Source: Pseudopyrenochaeta lycopersici (lineage: Eukaryota > Ascomycota > Dothideomycetes > Pleosporales > Pseudopyrenochaetaceae). From it: a stretch of 64,000 nucleotides of DNA. The notes below the pieces were generated by a model that had not been told where the DNA came from, did no database searches, and saw nothing but the letters and a program-made list of their open reading frames with translations. The translations under genes were made by a program, and so were the position numbers. The DNA is taken from contig NHZP01000021.1 in NCBI GenBank assembly GCA_003313425.1, positions 1,012,670 to 1,076,669 of the forward strand, written 5' to 3'. This document shows positions 10,178 through 21,592 of the stretch, piece after piece (position 1 is the first letter of the stretch; every line of letters starts with the position of its first letter).

Positions 10178-10719
10178 AATCCCACAGCGAGCATAAGCCC
10201 GTAACCGACAGTAATAATAAAAACAAAAGTGATGATCGAAGCCGGAATACCGCGGGTCAAGAAATATTTGACTTCAAGATATCGTTGGCCTGTCCGCTGA
10301 TCTTCCATCATAATGGTAGCTGTATCCAGTCAGTGTCGGATTCATCTCCAAATAAGAGATTGAGGACTTAACTTACTCATGTTCGGGAACCCACTAGTCG
10401 GCAACCCCATCGCTAGGCTAGCCATAAGCGCCGCGCCCATAACCAGCAGATTAGGGTGCGGCTCCGCCATCTGTTGCCCAACTTGCTGCACAAGCGGAAG
10501 TGCAACCAGCGCCGCAATCGTATGACTGATACATGTCGCAAGGACTAGGATCAGCCCCGCAAAAACGACGAGAACATTGTAAAGGCCTATGCCCTCGATG
10601 TCGCTAGTGATCGACTCGGCAATGATATGAAGTAAGCCGGACGAGTTGACAGATTGGCCGAGCGCCAGGCTGCCAACTGCGAGAATGATAATAATTCCTA
10701 CTGCTTGCCCCTTGTCCAA
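10174..10719 (-). pseudogene. 3' fragment of PHO87/90/91-like phosphate permease
   Basis: Two exons (10377-10719 and 10174-10319) are joined across a 57-bp intron (10320-10376) with GTAAGT donor, CTGAC branch site and CAG acceptor. They encode the last 162 residues of an SPX/anion-permease-type low-affinity phosphate transporter. It is recognised by LALGQSV.SSGLLH, the MGLPTSGFPNM signature (split by the intron), and the terminal RYLEVKYFLTRGIPAS followed by a hydrophobic helix. Four membrane segments are visible. The N-terminal SPX domain and most of the permease domain are missing, with an in-frame TAG immediately upstream (10720-10722) at the join to HET sequence. There is no start codon, so it is non-functional debris. 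Confidence 0.85.
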
Positions 10720-10733
10720 CTATATGCCAAACA

Positions 10734-10928
10734 ATACGTCTTTTGCGACGGAGCAACACTGGCGAGTTAAGCTTCACCAAAGATTTAGTTGGCGACGAAG
10801 CAATCCCTCCTTATGTGATATTTTCACAAACATGGAGGCTGAATACCGACGAGGTCACATTCGAAAAATTGACAAATGGCACTTATAGGAATAATCCTGG
10901 CTATAAGAAGACCCGGTCCGCCGTGTAG
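10734..10928 (+). pseudogene. N-terminal fragment of a HET-domain gene
   Basis: About 64 codons match the start of fungal heterokaryon-incompatibility (HET) proteins: IRLLRR..TGELSFTKDLVGDE, then IPPYVIFSQTWR (family usually PPYAILSHTWG), DEVTFEKL, NGT and NPGYKK. The position of the usual initiator reads ATA (10734-10736), one G-to-A change from ATG. The frame ends at TAG 10926-10928, where homology gives way to the 3' end of the oxidase on the other strand. The rest of the HET domain and any effector region are absent. It is wedged between the permease fragment and the oxidase, and cannot act in incompatibility. Confidence 0.75.
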
Positions 10929-12530
10929 ACCTTCCAGCCTCCGGGCATCAATTTAGAATACACTTTTAGCGGATCATACTTCTCCCTGATGCCTTTCAAC
11001 CTCTCCAGATTCTCCCGTCCGTAGCTTTCGAATACCTTCTGCCCTTCACCAGCATCATTCATGTACAAGTACTCGGCGTGCAGCCCTTTCGCCTTCAGTT
11101 CCTTGGTCACCTCAGCAAAAAAGTACTCGGCGAACTCGTGCAAAGCGTCGTAGTCTTCATCATTGTCCTCGCAAGCGAGTTGCAGCACGCTCCAGAAGTA
11201 CGGTCCCTTCGAGCTGTCGAGCCCATGCGGGTTACCGCCCTTGAGCTGGCCTTGACGGAGAAACTCTTGAGTGATGGGTTGGAATGCGACGCCGGCCGTC
11301 GAATTGACTCGGTTGGATAGTCGCGCATATGATTCGCGGATGAGGATATTGTGGATGATCTCGATTGCGTCGCGGCTCACAACGCTTGACACGAAACGCC
11401 ATTTCCGGCGCAGTGCGCCAGGCGCTGTTCCACCATCGGCTTTCAGGTACTCAATCAATGGGCGCAGCGAGTAGTCATCGGACAATGGTGTCATGTGCGG
11501 CGTGCTGAGGTTCTCCCAGGTCCGTGGCACATCAACTTTGGAGTCGTAGAAGCGCAGCGCTCGGTATACGGTTATGTTCTTTGAAGGTATCGTCGCGGCG
11601 ATTGGAGTGAGTGCTGCCTTCGGGTCCAAGGAGCCATGCTGAGCGAAGTTGTATACGGCATCGAGGAACTGGGAAGACTGATTGGCCGAGTACTGTGCTG
11701 TGCCAACCCATACATTTGAAGATGGGTAGGTCTGGAGATCGAAGCGGGTGACGATGCAGAAAGAGTTGCCACCGGCCTTGAGAGCCCAGAAGAGGTCAGA
11801 GTATGAATTCTGAGCTGTGACTTCGACGGTCCTGCCGTCAGCCAGAATGCACTGTGTTGTTAGCAGCTGACAGAAATTGGCCCAGGGTTAATTGTACCTC
11901 GTACTTCATTACATTATCCGACGCGAAGCCATGCTGGTTCGAGTAGAACGAGATTCCACCACCAAGTAAGAGCCCTGGTACACCAACCTGGCCGACTCGC
12001 CCTCCCACGACAACAATACCGTGAGGCTCAAGGTACTCATACGCATCAAGCCACCTATTCCCTGGCCCAATTGAAGCTACGGTCTTGTCTTCGCTTAGCG
12101 CGATGGTTTTCAGTTTCGTCATCGATAGCAAGACTCCAGGTGCACCAATACTGTTGAAACCTCGAAGAGGCATATGACCGCCACCACGCACAGCGAACTT
12201 CGTATTCGTAAGCGTGAATGTGATGACTGCAAACGAGACTTGGTGCGCACTTTGAGGGACAAAGACACATGCCGGATCGAGGTGATTTTGGACGGCCCAG
12301 ATCTCTATTGTTTGTCAACACTCCATGTGCTTTCGATCTGGAGAATACTTACGAGTTTTGGCTTCGAAGTCGTAGTGGGCTGTGCCTGGGTAGAAGGTCT
12401 GATTTGGGAAGCGTTTCTCGAAGATTTCGCAGGCAGTCGCCGCACCGGAAGCCTCTGTCTCGCACGTCGTTGGTGCAGCACTCCCAGTGAGAGCTGCTGC
12501 ACATAGCACGAGTGTTCTAATCAGCATCAT
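10901..12530 (-). CDS. Secreted BBE-like FAD-linked oxidase 1
   Basis: The gene has three exons: 12353-12530, 11898-12304 and 10901-11851. Introns of 48 bp (12305-12352, GTAAGT...AATAG) and 46 bp (11852-11897, GTAC...CTAAC...CACAG) restore one frame of 511 residues. Residues 1-19 form a signal peptide (MMLIRTLVLCAAALTGSAA). The FAD-binding PCMH-type domain follows, with FAVRGGGHMP placing the likely flavin-linked His at 103 and VGQVGVPGLLLGGG at about 163-176 instead of the Cys-containing motif of bicovalent members. The BBE C-terminal signature YDPLKVYSKLMPGGWK is present. The enzyme should oxidise a small alcohol, sugar or alkaloid-like substrate extracellularly with O2; the substrate is unknown. 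The last residues, TADRVFL, come from HET-fragment DNA. Confidence 0.9.
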
Positions 12531-13461
12531 GAGGTTCGCAGGATTTGATGGTCGGTACTCGGGAAGATGAAGTGATTGCTCGGAGAGGACGCTAAAGGAT
12601 CGGTGGAAGATTTTGGTGAAGTGAATTTGAATCAGCTGCTCCAGGGGAAAGTTTATATACTAATACAGGTACTTCCTATATGTGTTTGACAAAATTTGCC
12701 TGTCTCACGTTCTGCGGCTTTCCCCACCACCCGGAGGATATCCTGCAGTTCTGCGCTTTGACAATATTAAAAAACACTATGTGTACTTTTCATGTTATCT
12801 TGAGTCGAACCGCGAGCGAGATGCAATCGACACATGCGCGAGTCTGGCTACATACTTGCAGACGCCTCTTACAGTATCTTCCAGTGACCCGAAGAATTCC
12901 ACGTTGGCTTGATTCGTATTCTACTCCGGGGACCACTCGCAAATTGCAGTGCATGGTGCCAGTGGGTTTAAGGTCCTCCCGCTGTATCGCGATAGCAGCA
13001 GTGATCTTTCCCGAATTCCACGTTCAGCACGTGGAGCAAACGTAAATCTTTTGGGAACAGCTTTACTTAAGCGGAGCACTCTTATTGGGATCCTGTCAGG
13101 ATTAGCAGCCCTATGCAGCACCGATGAGGATCCCACTTCACGTGGAAGAAACAGACAGCCAAGGAAGTTCGCCCAACAGGTTGGCCCAACAGAACGCCAC
13201 CCATCGCCCTGAAATATTGGTTGGTAAGAACGACCTTACCCTGTTGATGAAAGAATGCTCTAGGCCGCCACAACAAGTTTTAGGTTCTCAAGCTATGTCT
13301 CAACATTATTCATTTTCGGAGCAAGAGGTTATTCGCTTTAATTGCTCTCAACATGATTATGACGTGTGCTCAGCAAACCATCCTTAGATCATTAATGTCT
13401 CTTAACGCCCTACAAGCATTGAGCAAGTCATCCCATTCTGCTTCCAATCATCACACTCAAA
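12531..13461. promoter_or_regulatory. Shared divergent promoter region of the two oxidases
   Basis: 931 bp separate the start codons of two divergently transcribed FAD oxidases. For the minus-strand gene a TATA-like GTATATAAAC lies at 12651-12660, about 120 bp upstream of its ATG. Two perfect CACGTG palindromes, typical bHLH-factor sites, occur at 13028-13033 and 13139-13144. The sequence GAATTCCACGTT appears near 12895 and again near 13013. Several open frames of 70-120 codons here have no recognisable content. Use as a bidirectional promoter is inferred from position. Confidence 0.5.
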
Positions 13462-15197
13462 ATGGCTGGTCTTGCTGCTATTCTCACAGTTTTCTTCCTA
13501 GGAATTGTTCCCTCATTTGTGAAATGCTACGATGCACGGCATCGCCGGGATTTTACAGGGCAGCCTAGTAGCTTTGCGGAGCTTGGGGCCGTACTATCTC
13601 CTGACGCCTCTATCTTGTTTCCAGAGGACCCAAGGTTCGGAAATGCCACGTTGAGATGGCAGGCCTACTCCGCACCATCATTCCGAGCCGCTGTTGAAGT
13701 AACCACCGAAGGTGATATTCAGAAAACAGCAAGTTGATTACCGGTTGTAAATGAGGGACTTGTACAGACACTGACGCGAATTTAAGGTGCGATTTGCGAA
13801 CCAGCACTCAATTCCATTCCTAGCGACGGGTGGCGCTCATGGTTTTGTACCTACACTTGGACGGCTCCAGAACGGAATTGAGATACGTACCCGCAATATG
13901 AGATCAATTGAAATAAGCAACGACTTCGCGCGGTTGGGTCCCGGGTTCACCAACGGAGAGCTGATCAGAGCGCTTTGGGCAAAACACAAGCGGACAGGTA
14001 GTGTCCACAATGAACATGGCAATCATTCATGCTAATGCAATTGTAGTAACTGGATCTTGCATGTGTTCCGGAATGATGGGCGTCACGCTGGGAGGTGGTC
14101 ACGGAATAATTCAGGGCCAGTATGGATTGGCCGCGGACCAGCTCCTTGAAGCCCGCCTCGTTCTTGCTAACGGCTCAGTAATAACAGTGTCGCCAAAATC
14201 GCATTCGGATTTGTTCTGGGCTCTCAAAGGCGTTGGGCATAACTTTGGAATCCTATCCGAATTGAAGTTCAAAATATACCCTGGAGGCAGTCCTTGGACA
14301 AGGAACGAAATGTTCTTCAGGGGCGACAAGGTGGAGCAATTTTTTGCAGAAGCAAACAAGCTGACAGAAGAAGCGAACCACCCACCCGAGCTTATGCATC
14401 TAATCATCTTCGGGAGAAGGCCAGATATAGATCCTGACAATGTGAGTCAACTGGTTCCGCCTCGACCCCCAAAAGCCCCTTAGGGAAATACTAACTGGCA
14501 CTTCCAAGGTCGTCATTTCATCTATTCTCTTGTATGAAGGGCCAGAAGAGAAACTAGAACGATTCGCAGCACCATTTCGAAAGATTGGTCCAGTGTCCGA
14601 GAGAAACGCCACATCCGTACAATATCCGAAACTCTTCGACCTCAATGGTCAAATGGAAGACGATCCACCGTGTTACCCTCACCTCAACAGACATTTGATT
14701 CCTGTCAGGTTGAGGGAATTCAATCTGTCCGCTCAGCGGGAAGTCTACAGTATTTTCAACAACCTGACTAGGAACCCAGGATTTGCCGGCACCGCATACC
14801 TTTTTGAAGGCTATCCAAAGCAGGGGGTTGTAGCTGTCCCCGAAGAGAGCACAGCAGTTCCGTTTCGACAGGAACAACTGCTTGCGTATGTTCATACTCT
14901 CGCCGGTGTGAATCCCCCACAAAATTGCTGACTTCAATGTCAACTAGGTCGCCACTTCTTACCTATGCCGATGGCTCTCTCTCCGGCGCCGCTATAGCAG
15001 CCGGAAAGGAAATGAGAAAAATTCTTCTTAAGAGTTCTGGTTCAGATGAATTGCATGCGTACGTGAATTATGCGTTTGGAGACGAGCCACTTCAAGCGTT
15101 GTACGGATATGAGCCGTGGAGGACCTCTAGACTCAAGAGTTTGAAGAGGAAATATGATCCAGACGGATCGTTCAACTTTTATGTGCCGATAGTATAG
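13462..15197 (+). CDS. Secreted BBE-like FAD-linked oxidase 2
   Basis: The gene has five exons: 13462-13728, 13787-13997, 14047-14441, 14509-14885 and 14948-15197, encoding 499 residues. Introns are 58, 49, 67 and 62 bp. The first is a GC-AG intron (GCAAGT donor, CTGAC branch); the others have GTAGTG, GTGAGT and GTATGT donors. Residues 1-22 look like a signal peptide. The FAD domain shows LATGGAHGF with the likely flavin-linked His 107, and TGSCMCSGMMGVTLGGGHG, where Cys 164 aligns with the second covalent flavin attachment of bicovalent BBE enzymes. The C-terminus ends KYDPDGSFNFYVPIV, the usual BBE ending. It is divergent from oxidase 1 in sequence and exon layout, so not a recent duplicate. 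The start has a good context (CAAAATGG). Substrate unknown. Confidence 0.9.
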
Positions 15198-15953
15198 TTT
15201 AAGGTGCTGTTCAGTTACCTTTGCGATTAATCGCATACTTGTAATATTTAGTGTTCTTAATTTGTGATGTCTACTCGTTTGCCACAATAAGTAGGATAGA
15301 AATTTTGTATTAGGAAACTAGACGTTATACCTAACACTATACTAACTAACGCATTACTTTTTTATAGAGATTTGGCAGCGTATGTAGAAGGAATAAGGTC
15401 TTGGATGCTTATCTATGGCAGCCTAAGTGAAGAAATGGGTGGGGCCACCGGTTGAGGGCGTTAGTCATAGTGTCGCACTGAACGTGCTAAAAAGATGAAA
15501 GTTAAAATACTGATGATAAGCAGCAGCGTTGTATTGATAAATGTTGTGTCTGAAGTGTGGGATAGTCCAACCCGTAGATTTACATGCAGCATCACAGCTG
15601 GATTACTAATACAGTTGCTTCTTGGGGCTCGCTAGAGCGTGCCCGGCCTGCGACACAAAGTGAGGACTCCTGTCCTCGCCGAGAATCCAAGCGTCTGTCC
15701 GAAATAGATCAGGGCCGATCAGCGCCTAAGATATATGATTAACTTAAATTGAACTAGCTTTAAAACCAAGTCAACATGGCACGCGGGTGACAAAAAGCTC
15801 GCACCGCGGATGCCTTGGCGTCCCCCAATACACACAAATTACTACAGAGAGGAGGACGTTTAAGCATTTTTCAAGCTGATTTGACGTGAGGATGTAGATT
15901 GACTAGAGCTAGCTATATCTATTTTTTTTGGCGTTGTAGCTGTTAAGATGGAG
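15198..15953. other. Intergenic, no gene seen
   Basis: This is the 3' flank of oxidase 2. The composition is ordinary near the gene and grows AT-rich beyond 15850. No open frame, RNA gene or repeat was recognised before the solo LTR target site. Confidence 0.5.
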
Positions 15954-15958
15954 CGCCC

Positions 15959-16260
15959 TGTTAGGGTTCAATCCTTTCAGGTTACTAGACGCAGGTGAAA
16001 GGGTTGAATCCTTCCAAGTTACTAGACGCAGGTGAAAGGTAACGATCCTGCCAAGTTACTAGACGCAGGTGAAAGGTAACTCTTACCTCTTACCTTTTAC
16101 CTAGCTGGATAACTGGATCGGGACTAGCCTGCTCTAGCTTATGTATATAGGCAGCACCTCTCCCCTGAAGGGGAGAGGTATCTGCTATTTTATCCATTTC
16201 CATTTAAATTGAGTTTCTTCAACTAAGACCGTCCTAACTGAGCGTGTTAACTGCCTTACA
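15959..16260 (+). repeat. Solo LTR of chromovirus family (copy 1)
   Basis: The LTR is 302 bp with TGTTAG...TTACA ends and a perfect 5-bp target duplication CGCCC (15954-15958 and 16261-16265). No internal retrotransposon sequence adjoins it, so it is a solo LTR left by recombination. It is about 90 percent alike by eye to the LTRs at 30884 and 38596, in opposite orientation. It holds three 37-bp tandem units (GGTAACGATCC...type), a TATATAG box near 16145, and a perfect 10-bp-stem hairpin at 16156-16179. Confidence 0.93.
16156..16179 (+). other. Perfect hairpin inside the chromovirus LTR
   Basis: A ten-base arm ACCTCTCCCC, a TGAA loop, then the exact complement GGGGAGAGGT lie just downstream of the LTR TATA box. 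The same structure, with one internal mismatch and a TTCG loop on the displayed strand, occurs in the other three LTR copies. A role in the leader RNA or in termination is possible but unproven. Confidence 0.7.
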
Positions 16261-16265
16261 CGCCC

Positions 16266-17057
16266 ATAAGCTCAGGCGTGCCAGGTCACTACCTAGTTAT
16301 TTGACCATCCATTTCAATGCAATCTCTTAGCTTATTTAGTATAGAATTAACACGCTTACCCGTATAAACTTACTACGCTGGCGAAACGCTAGACAAGGGT
16401 CGGAGACAGCCGGAGGATCTTAGATCGCACCGAATGCAGTTTAGTATGAGAACCCCTGCAAAATCAACATCGACTCTGATTTCTAGTCCACCTGCAACTT
16501 ATTTTATTCTTAAGTTGCTGCGATACCTAGTTTTTGGAAGGTTTTGAGGTTGATTTGGTGAGGGTGGCTCGTGCCCTGCGCTTGCTGGTAACCTAACAAC
16601 TTGTTACTATTAAATAGCTATAGTTACTGAGAGCTAGGACAGTTTTATAGGCGATTACCATATAAAATAGGTCTACTGCTTGAACACTGTACTATTACCT
16701 TATAGTAAAGCTGTCTACTTAGTAGCAGCGCAGTACTAAGCCTAATTAGGAAATAGACGATAGAAAGTTTAAGAACTCTACTACTAAGCTTGAGCTCTAC
16801 TACTACTTGTAAAGATCTTAAAAGCTATTAGTAAGGATAACTAATAGGACCGTAAGGTTAGTTCTCTAGGATAGAGTAAGAGACTATATAGAAGGGGGTT
16901 TTAATACTAAGACAGTAAGAGAGCGCTTCTGTAAAGAGTACTAAGGGTTAAGAATAATTAGTATTACTATTACTATACTATAGAGTATAATATTAAGCTA
17001 AATATAATAATCTATAGGGGTTTATTATAGTAATCTATATACATAGAGATTATATAG
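16266..17057. other. Transition from gene island to RIP tract; no gene
   Basis: Up to about 16600 the composition is ordinary with no coding signal. From 16600 on it becomes AT-rich and CA/TG-poor. A short plus-strand run near 16780-16960 reads as decayed protein, but I do not recognise it. Confidence 0.45.
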
Positions 17058-17307
17058 TGTAATAGGCTGCGCCCTTTGAGTATGAGAGAGGCTTCGCTAC
17101 TATCGCACGGGGAGCGAACCCCTTAATCTCCTCTGCCCCCTTTTCTCATAAGCTCGTACAAGTTGGTAGCTAGAGGAGCACGTCTCTCTTTACTCGTACG
17201 AACATATATATATCCTCTAAGGATACCTGTAACCTCTTCTCTATCTTTCTCCTTCTGTAGTATAGGACAAATGCATACTCGTTAGCTAGGCCTCTTCGCT
17301 CATAACA
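17058..17307 (+). repeat. 5' LTR of truncated gypsy-B copy
   Basis: 250 bp, TGTAAT...CATAACA, matching the LTR pair at 39303-39552 and 45775-46024. Confidence 0.9.
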
Positions 17308-20300
17308 TAAGGAGAAAGATTAATAACCTAAAAAAAATAATGGACGGACACTAAGGGCCCTTAAACTAACAAGCGTACGAGCTATAATAACAAGAGCACT
17401 AGATGCAGATAACAGGAGCCTTAGGACAGCAGTAACACCAACTGCACCAGCACGCACCTCAGCAACACTAGTTGCATCAGCACGACCCCCGACAACCACG
17501 CAATAACTAACCCTTAGCAGAAGATCTATTAGTAACAGTTAACTCCTTATAAGACAGCCTTAATAAGTTAGCTAGTTAATAGTAGAGCTAGCTATATAGG
17601 TTATTACAGAACTAAGTTTAGGAGCTAAAGAACTTAGTTACTAAATTAAGCAGTATACAGGCAGCACGTACAGTCTCTACCCCCTTTTTAACAGAATAGT
17701 AAGACTCTCCTATATAAGAGATTAGGAAACTAAGACTACTAAATATAGAAGTCTTTAAGAAAGGCTCGCATAAGTAATATCTTTAATAGAAAATAAAGGT
17801 CTAAGCAAAGCTGTACAGAGACTGTGCAGCCTACCTAGACAATAACAGTAAAGTAAATTATGTTATTACTTATATAACAGGCTAAGCGTTTAACGCCCTT
17901 AGCCTATATGTAACAAACCTTATAAATAGGCTAGTAACGCTATCTCTCCTTAAGCTATAGTCCTACCTTAATAACTTCTTTAAGGACCCTATAGTAAGAG
18001 AGAAGGCCCTTAAATACCTCTATATAACTAAGTAAAGAAGAACAGAATTTAACTCTTATATCTAAGCGTTTAACCTTAAGCTCCTTAAAGCTAGGTTAGA
18101 TAACGTAAGCTACGTTTAGAAGATTAACTATCTTAAGAGTAGCTTAAATAGTAAGCTGCTAAAAACCTAAGCAGGTTATTAACTACTATTTAAAGAAATA
18201 TATAAAGAGTTTATATAATAGACTAGGGTAACTTAAGAAAATTTAAGAGCTATAGAGAGAATTACAATAAGTAAGAGCTATATAGGCGAAGCGTATAATA
18301 TATAGAGCTAACTAATAACCTAAAGAAATAATAATAAGATAGACTAGATAACTTCTATAGGAGCTTACTAGCTCTATATAAAACTTAGAAAAGAATTCTA
18401 AGGAATACGTAAATAGGTCTAAGAAAGAAAAGAGAATAGCGCCTGTTTAAGGTGCGGTCTGTACAACTACTAAGTAGCCTAGTGTATAATAAAGTTATTA
18501 AATAGCTAAGAAGGCTATTATATAAGATAGGTTAATAAACCTATAAAACTTATAAAGATTATATCTGTAACTACTAAATAAGTAATAGAATCTCTATCCT
18601 CTTTAGATAAGGGAAAAGAGTAGCTCTAGCACGAAGTCGTGTGCTAGAGCCTGTATAAGTCTAAAACCCTATATAAATAATAAAGTTACTCTTACTATAG
18701 CTAGTAACTATAAAACCTATATCTATAAATATTATTATTAATTCTGTATAACTAGCTACTACTATAATTAATAATAGTTACTATACCTACTGTTTATTAA
18801 GTAAGAAACTCGTAAGGGACTTAAACTTACTACGTATTAAGATCCTCTCTATTAAGATTAAAAGTGTAAATAAATAAAAGAGTATAGTATTATATATTAC
18901 TAAATTTTTATTAGATATAAGAGGAATACAGTAGTACGCAGCTGCGTATATTACCCTAACTACTTACTAATATAACATAATCTTTAGGAAGACTTAGTTA
19001 GAGAGTATTAAAGGCGTTATTAATATAGAGAAGAAACTTCTATACTTAAAAGTATATAAGGTTACTATACGCAGTATAGAATACGCTACCCTAGACTTTA
19101 GCTGTACTCTAGTATTAGCTATAGCTTTCTAATATTACGTATAATACTATAGATAAAGCTATAGTAGGACTTAAATCTTTACTATAAGCCTGAGAGATAT
19201 TAAGAAAGTACTACGCCTAAAGGTCTAGAAAATACTATAAGAAATATATAACGCCCTGCTAGCTTACGTATAACCTTATCTAAAGATATTCCTACTTAAG
19301 GAAGGAAATAAGCTACTCTTATAGTAAGGCCTATAATAAGACTACGTAATAAAGTTAGAAGAGAAAGATAGATAGAAGCTAGAGATACTATATAGACCTC
19401 TCTACGTAATATTAAGAGATAAACTCTTAGTAATAAAGAAGACGCTATTAGACCTCCTAGATAAAGAGTTTATCTATATAAGCTGCTTACTAGCGGCCTT
19501 ACTTATACTATTTATACATAAGCTAGGAGGAGGACTATAATTCTATGTAGACTACAGAGCTCTTAACGCCCTAACTAAGAAGTACTGTTACCTACTACCT
19601 CTTATATATAAGATATTAAACTAAATTAGATAAGCTATATAGTATACGAAGATAGACGTTACTACAGTATTCTATAAAATAAGGATAAGTAAAAGATTAG
19701 AATAGATAACTACGTTTTAAATATAATTTAGATTATATAAGTAGCTGGTAACGCTCTTTAGCTTAGTAAATATACTAAGTACCTTCTAGAAATATATTAA
19801 CTAAGCCCTATAAGACTTCTTAGATAACTTCGCTTTTATATACTTAGATAATATCTTTATCTTTACTAAAGGATCCCTCTCTTAGTACTACGCCTATATA
19901 TAAAAAGTATTAGATTACCTATAAGAAGTAAGACTATACTTAAAACTAAGTAAATATAAGTTTAATATTTAGTATATAAAGTACTTTAGCTTTATCTTAG
20001 AAGTATAGAAGAGTATATCTATAGACTTTAAGAAAGTCTAAGCTATTTAAGAATAGAAGGCGCTAATAATAGTTAAAGGCGTATAAGAATTCCCAGGGTT
20101 TACTAACTTCTATAGACGCTTTATCCTAAACTTTTCTTAACTAGTAGAGCCTCTTATATAGCTAATAAGAAAAGAAGAGAAATTCTTATAAGATATAGAA
20201 TAAGAGTAGAGTTTCTAAGCTCTTAAAGATATATTCTTAGTAGATAAAGTCTTTACTACTTTCTTACTTAAATAATAGATAATAATAGAATATAACTCTT

Positions 20301-21592
20301 TAGGCTTTACTATAGGCAGGGTACTATTATAAGAAGATAAGTAAGGAACCTTTTATATAGTAGCTTGCCTCTTAAGGAAATTTCTAGTATATAAGAGTAA
20401 CTACCTAATTTATAATAAGGGGTTACTAGTGGTTATTATATACCTAAATAAATAGGATATAGAACTCTATAGCGTATAAGAATTTAAAGTAATTACTAAC
20501 TATAAGAACCTAGAGTACTTTATAAAGAAGCAAAAGATAACAGAACGACACGTATAATAGTTAGTCTACCTATCACAGTTTAATAATATAAAGCTGTAGT
20601 ACTGTCTAGGCAAGGAGAATACCTAAGCGGACGCACTATCTAGAAGAGACTAGGACCTACTACAAGGAACGGACGACAGCCGCCTAGCAAGCAGAGAGTT
20701 TGTTATGTTAGTACCAGCCTAACAGCAAGATCCAACAGTTATAAGGGTCGTACGAACCCCTACATTAACCCTTAACGGCTTAATTATAGCTAAGTCCCTA
20801 CTAAAAGCTCTAATCCTTAAGGACTTAATTACTAAATACTAGGACTAAGCTATATAAGATAACTTAACCTATTAGGAAGTCTACGACGCTATAAAGCTAG
20901 GTGCTAGGTCGCTACTTAGTATAATAAAGAAACTTACTATATTACTAAGAGATTACACGATTAACTTAGAGAGAAAGCTCTAATAGAGATCTAGGATCTA
21001 AGTGACTGAAAATAAACCCCTTCGTACAGGAATTATCTAGTAAGCATATCTAGCTGTGCAAACAGGTTACCTAGGAAGAGAAGAAACGTACTGTACGCTA
21101 GCTAGTACCTAGTACTAGCTAGGTATAAGTAAAAACGTCCACTAATTTATACAGAATTACAGCTTATATAGATAAAGTACCCTGTAGAGAGATAGTAAGT
21201 ATAGATACCTACGCCTGTTACTAGTACCTAGTCGTACGTAGTAAGACTTAATAGTTAACTTTATTACTAATCTACTACTATTATCTAGCTACACTAACTT
21301 AATAATAGTTAAAGACTACTTAGGTAAAGGCGTAATACTAATCCTACTTAAGATAATTAAAGCAGATAATATAGCCTAGGTATTTATACAAGAAGTCTTC
21401 TAGTACTACAGGCTCCCTAGGTCTATTATATTAGATAGGGGTACGTAATTTATAAGTAAACTATAGAGAAAAATCTGTAAACTCTTAGGAGTATAGAGGA
21501 ACCTGTTAATAGCCTACTACCTACAAACAGATAGTACTACAGAACGCGCGAATAGTAATATTAAAGCAGTTAGTTAAATCTTTTATAACTAC
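17058..21592 (+). mobile_element. Ty3/gypsy copy, 3'-truncated (gypsy-B family)
   Basis: The 5' LTR (17058-17307) and internal sequence are collinear with 39303-43837 of the full element: gag, CCHC region (CLRC near 18445), protease, reverse transcriptase with YLDN at 19841-19852, RNase H and the integrase start. Homology stops exactly at 21592, where an un-RIPped TG... sequence begins, so the copy was interrupted by a later insertion or deletion. The 3' LTR and the end of integrase are missing. All frames are broken by RIP stops. Confidence 0.9.

Noticed and set aside
12680..13390. Several plus and minus open frames between the two oxidases
   Set aside because: They overlap each other in many frames, show no domain or splice support, and lie in the likely shared promoter.
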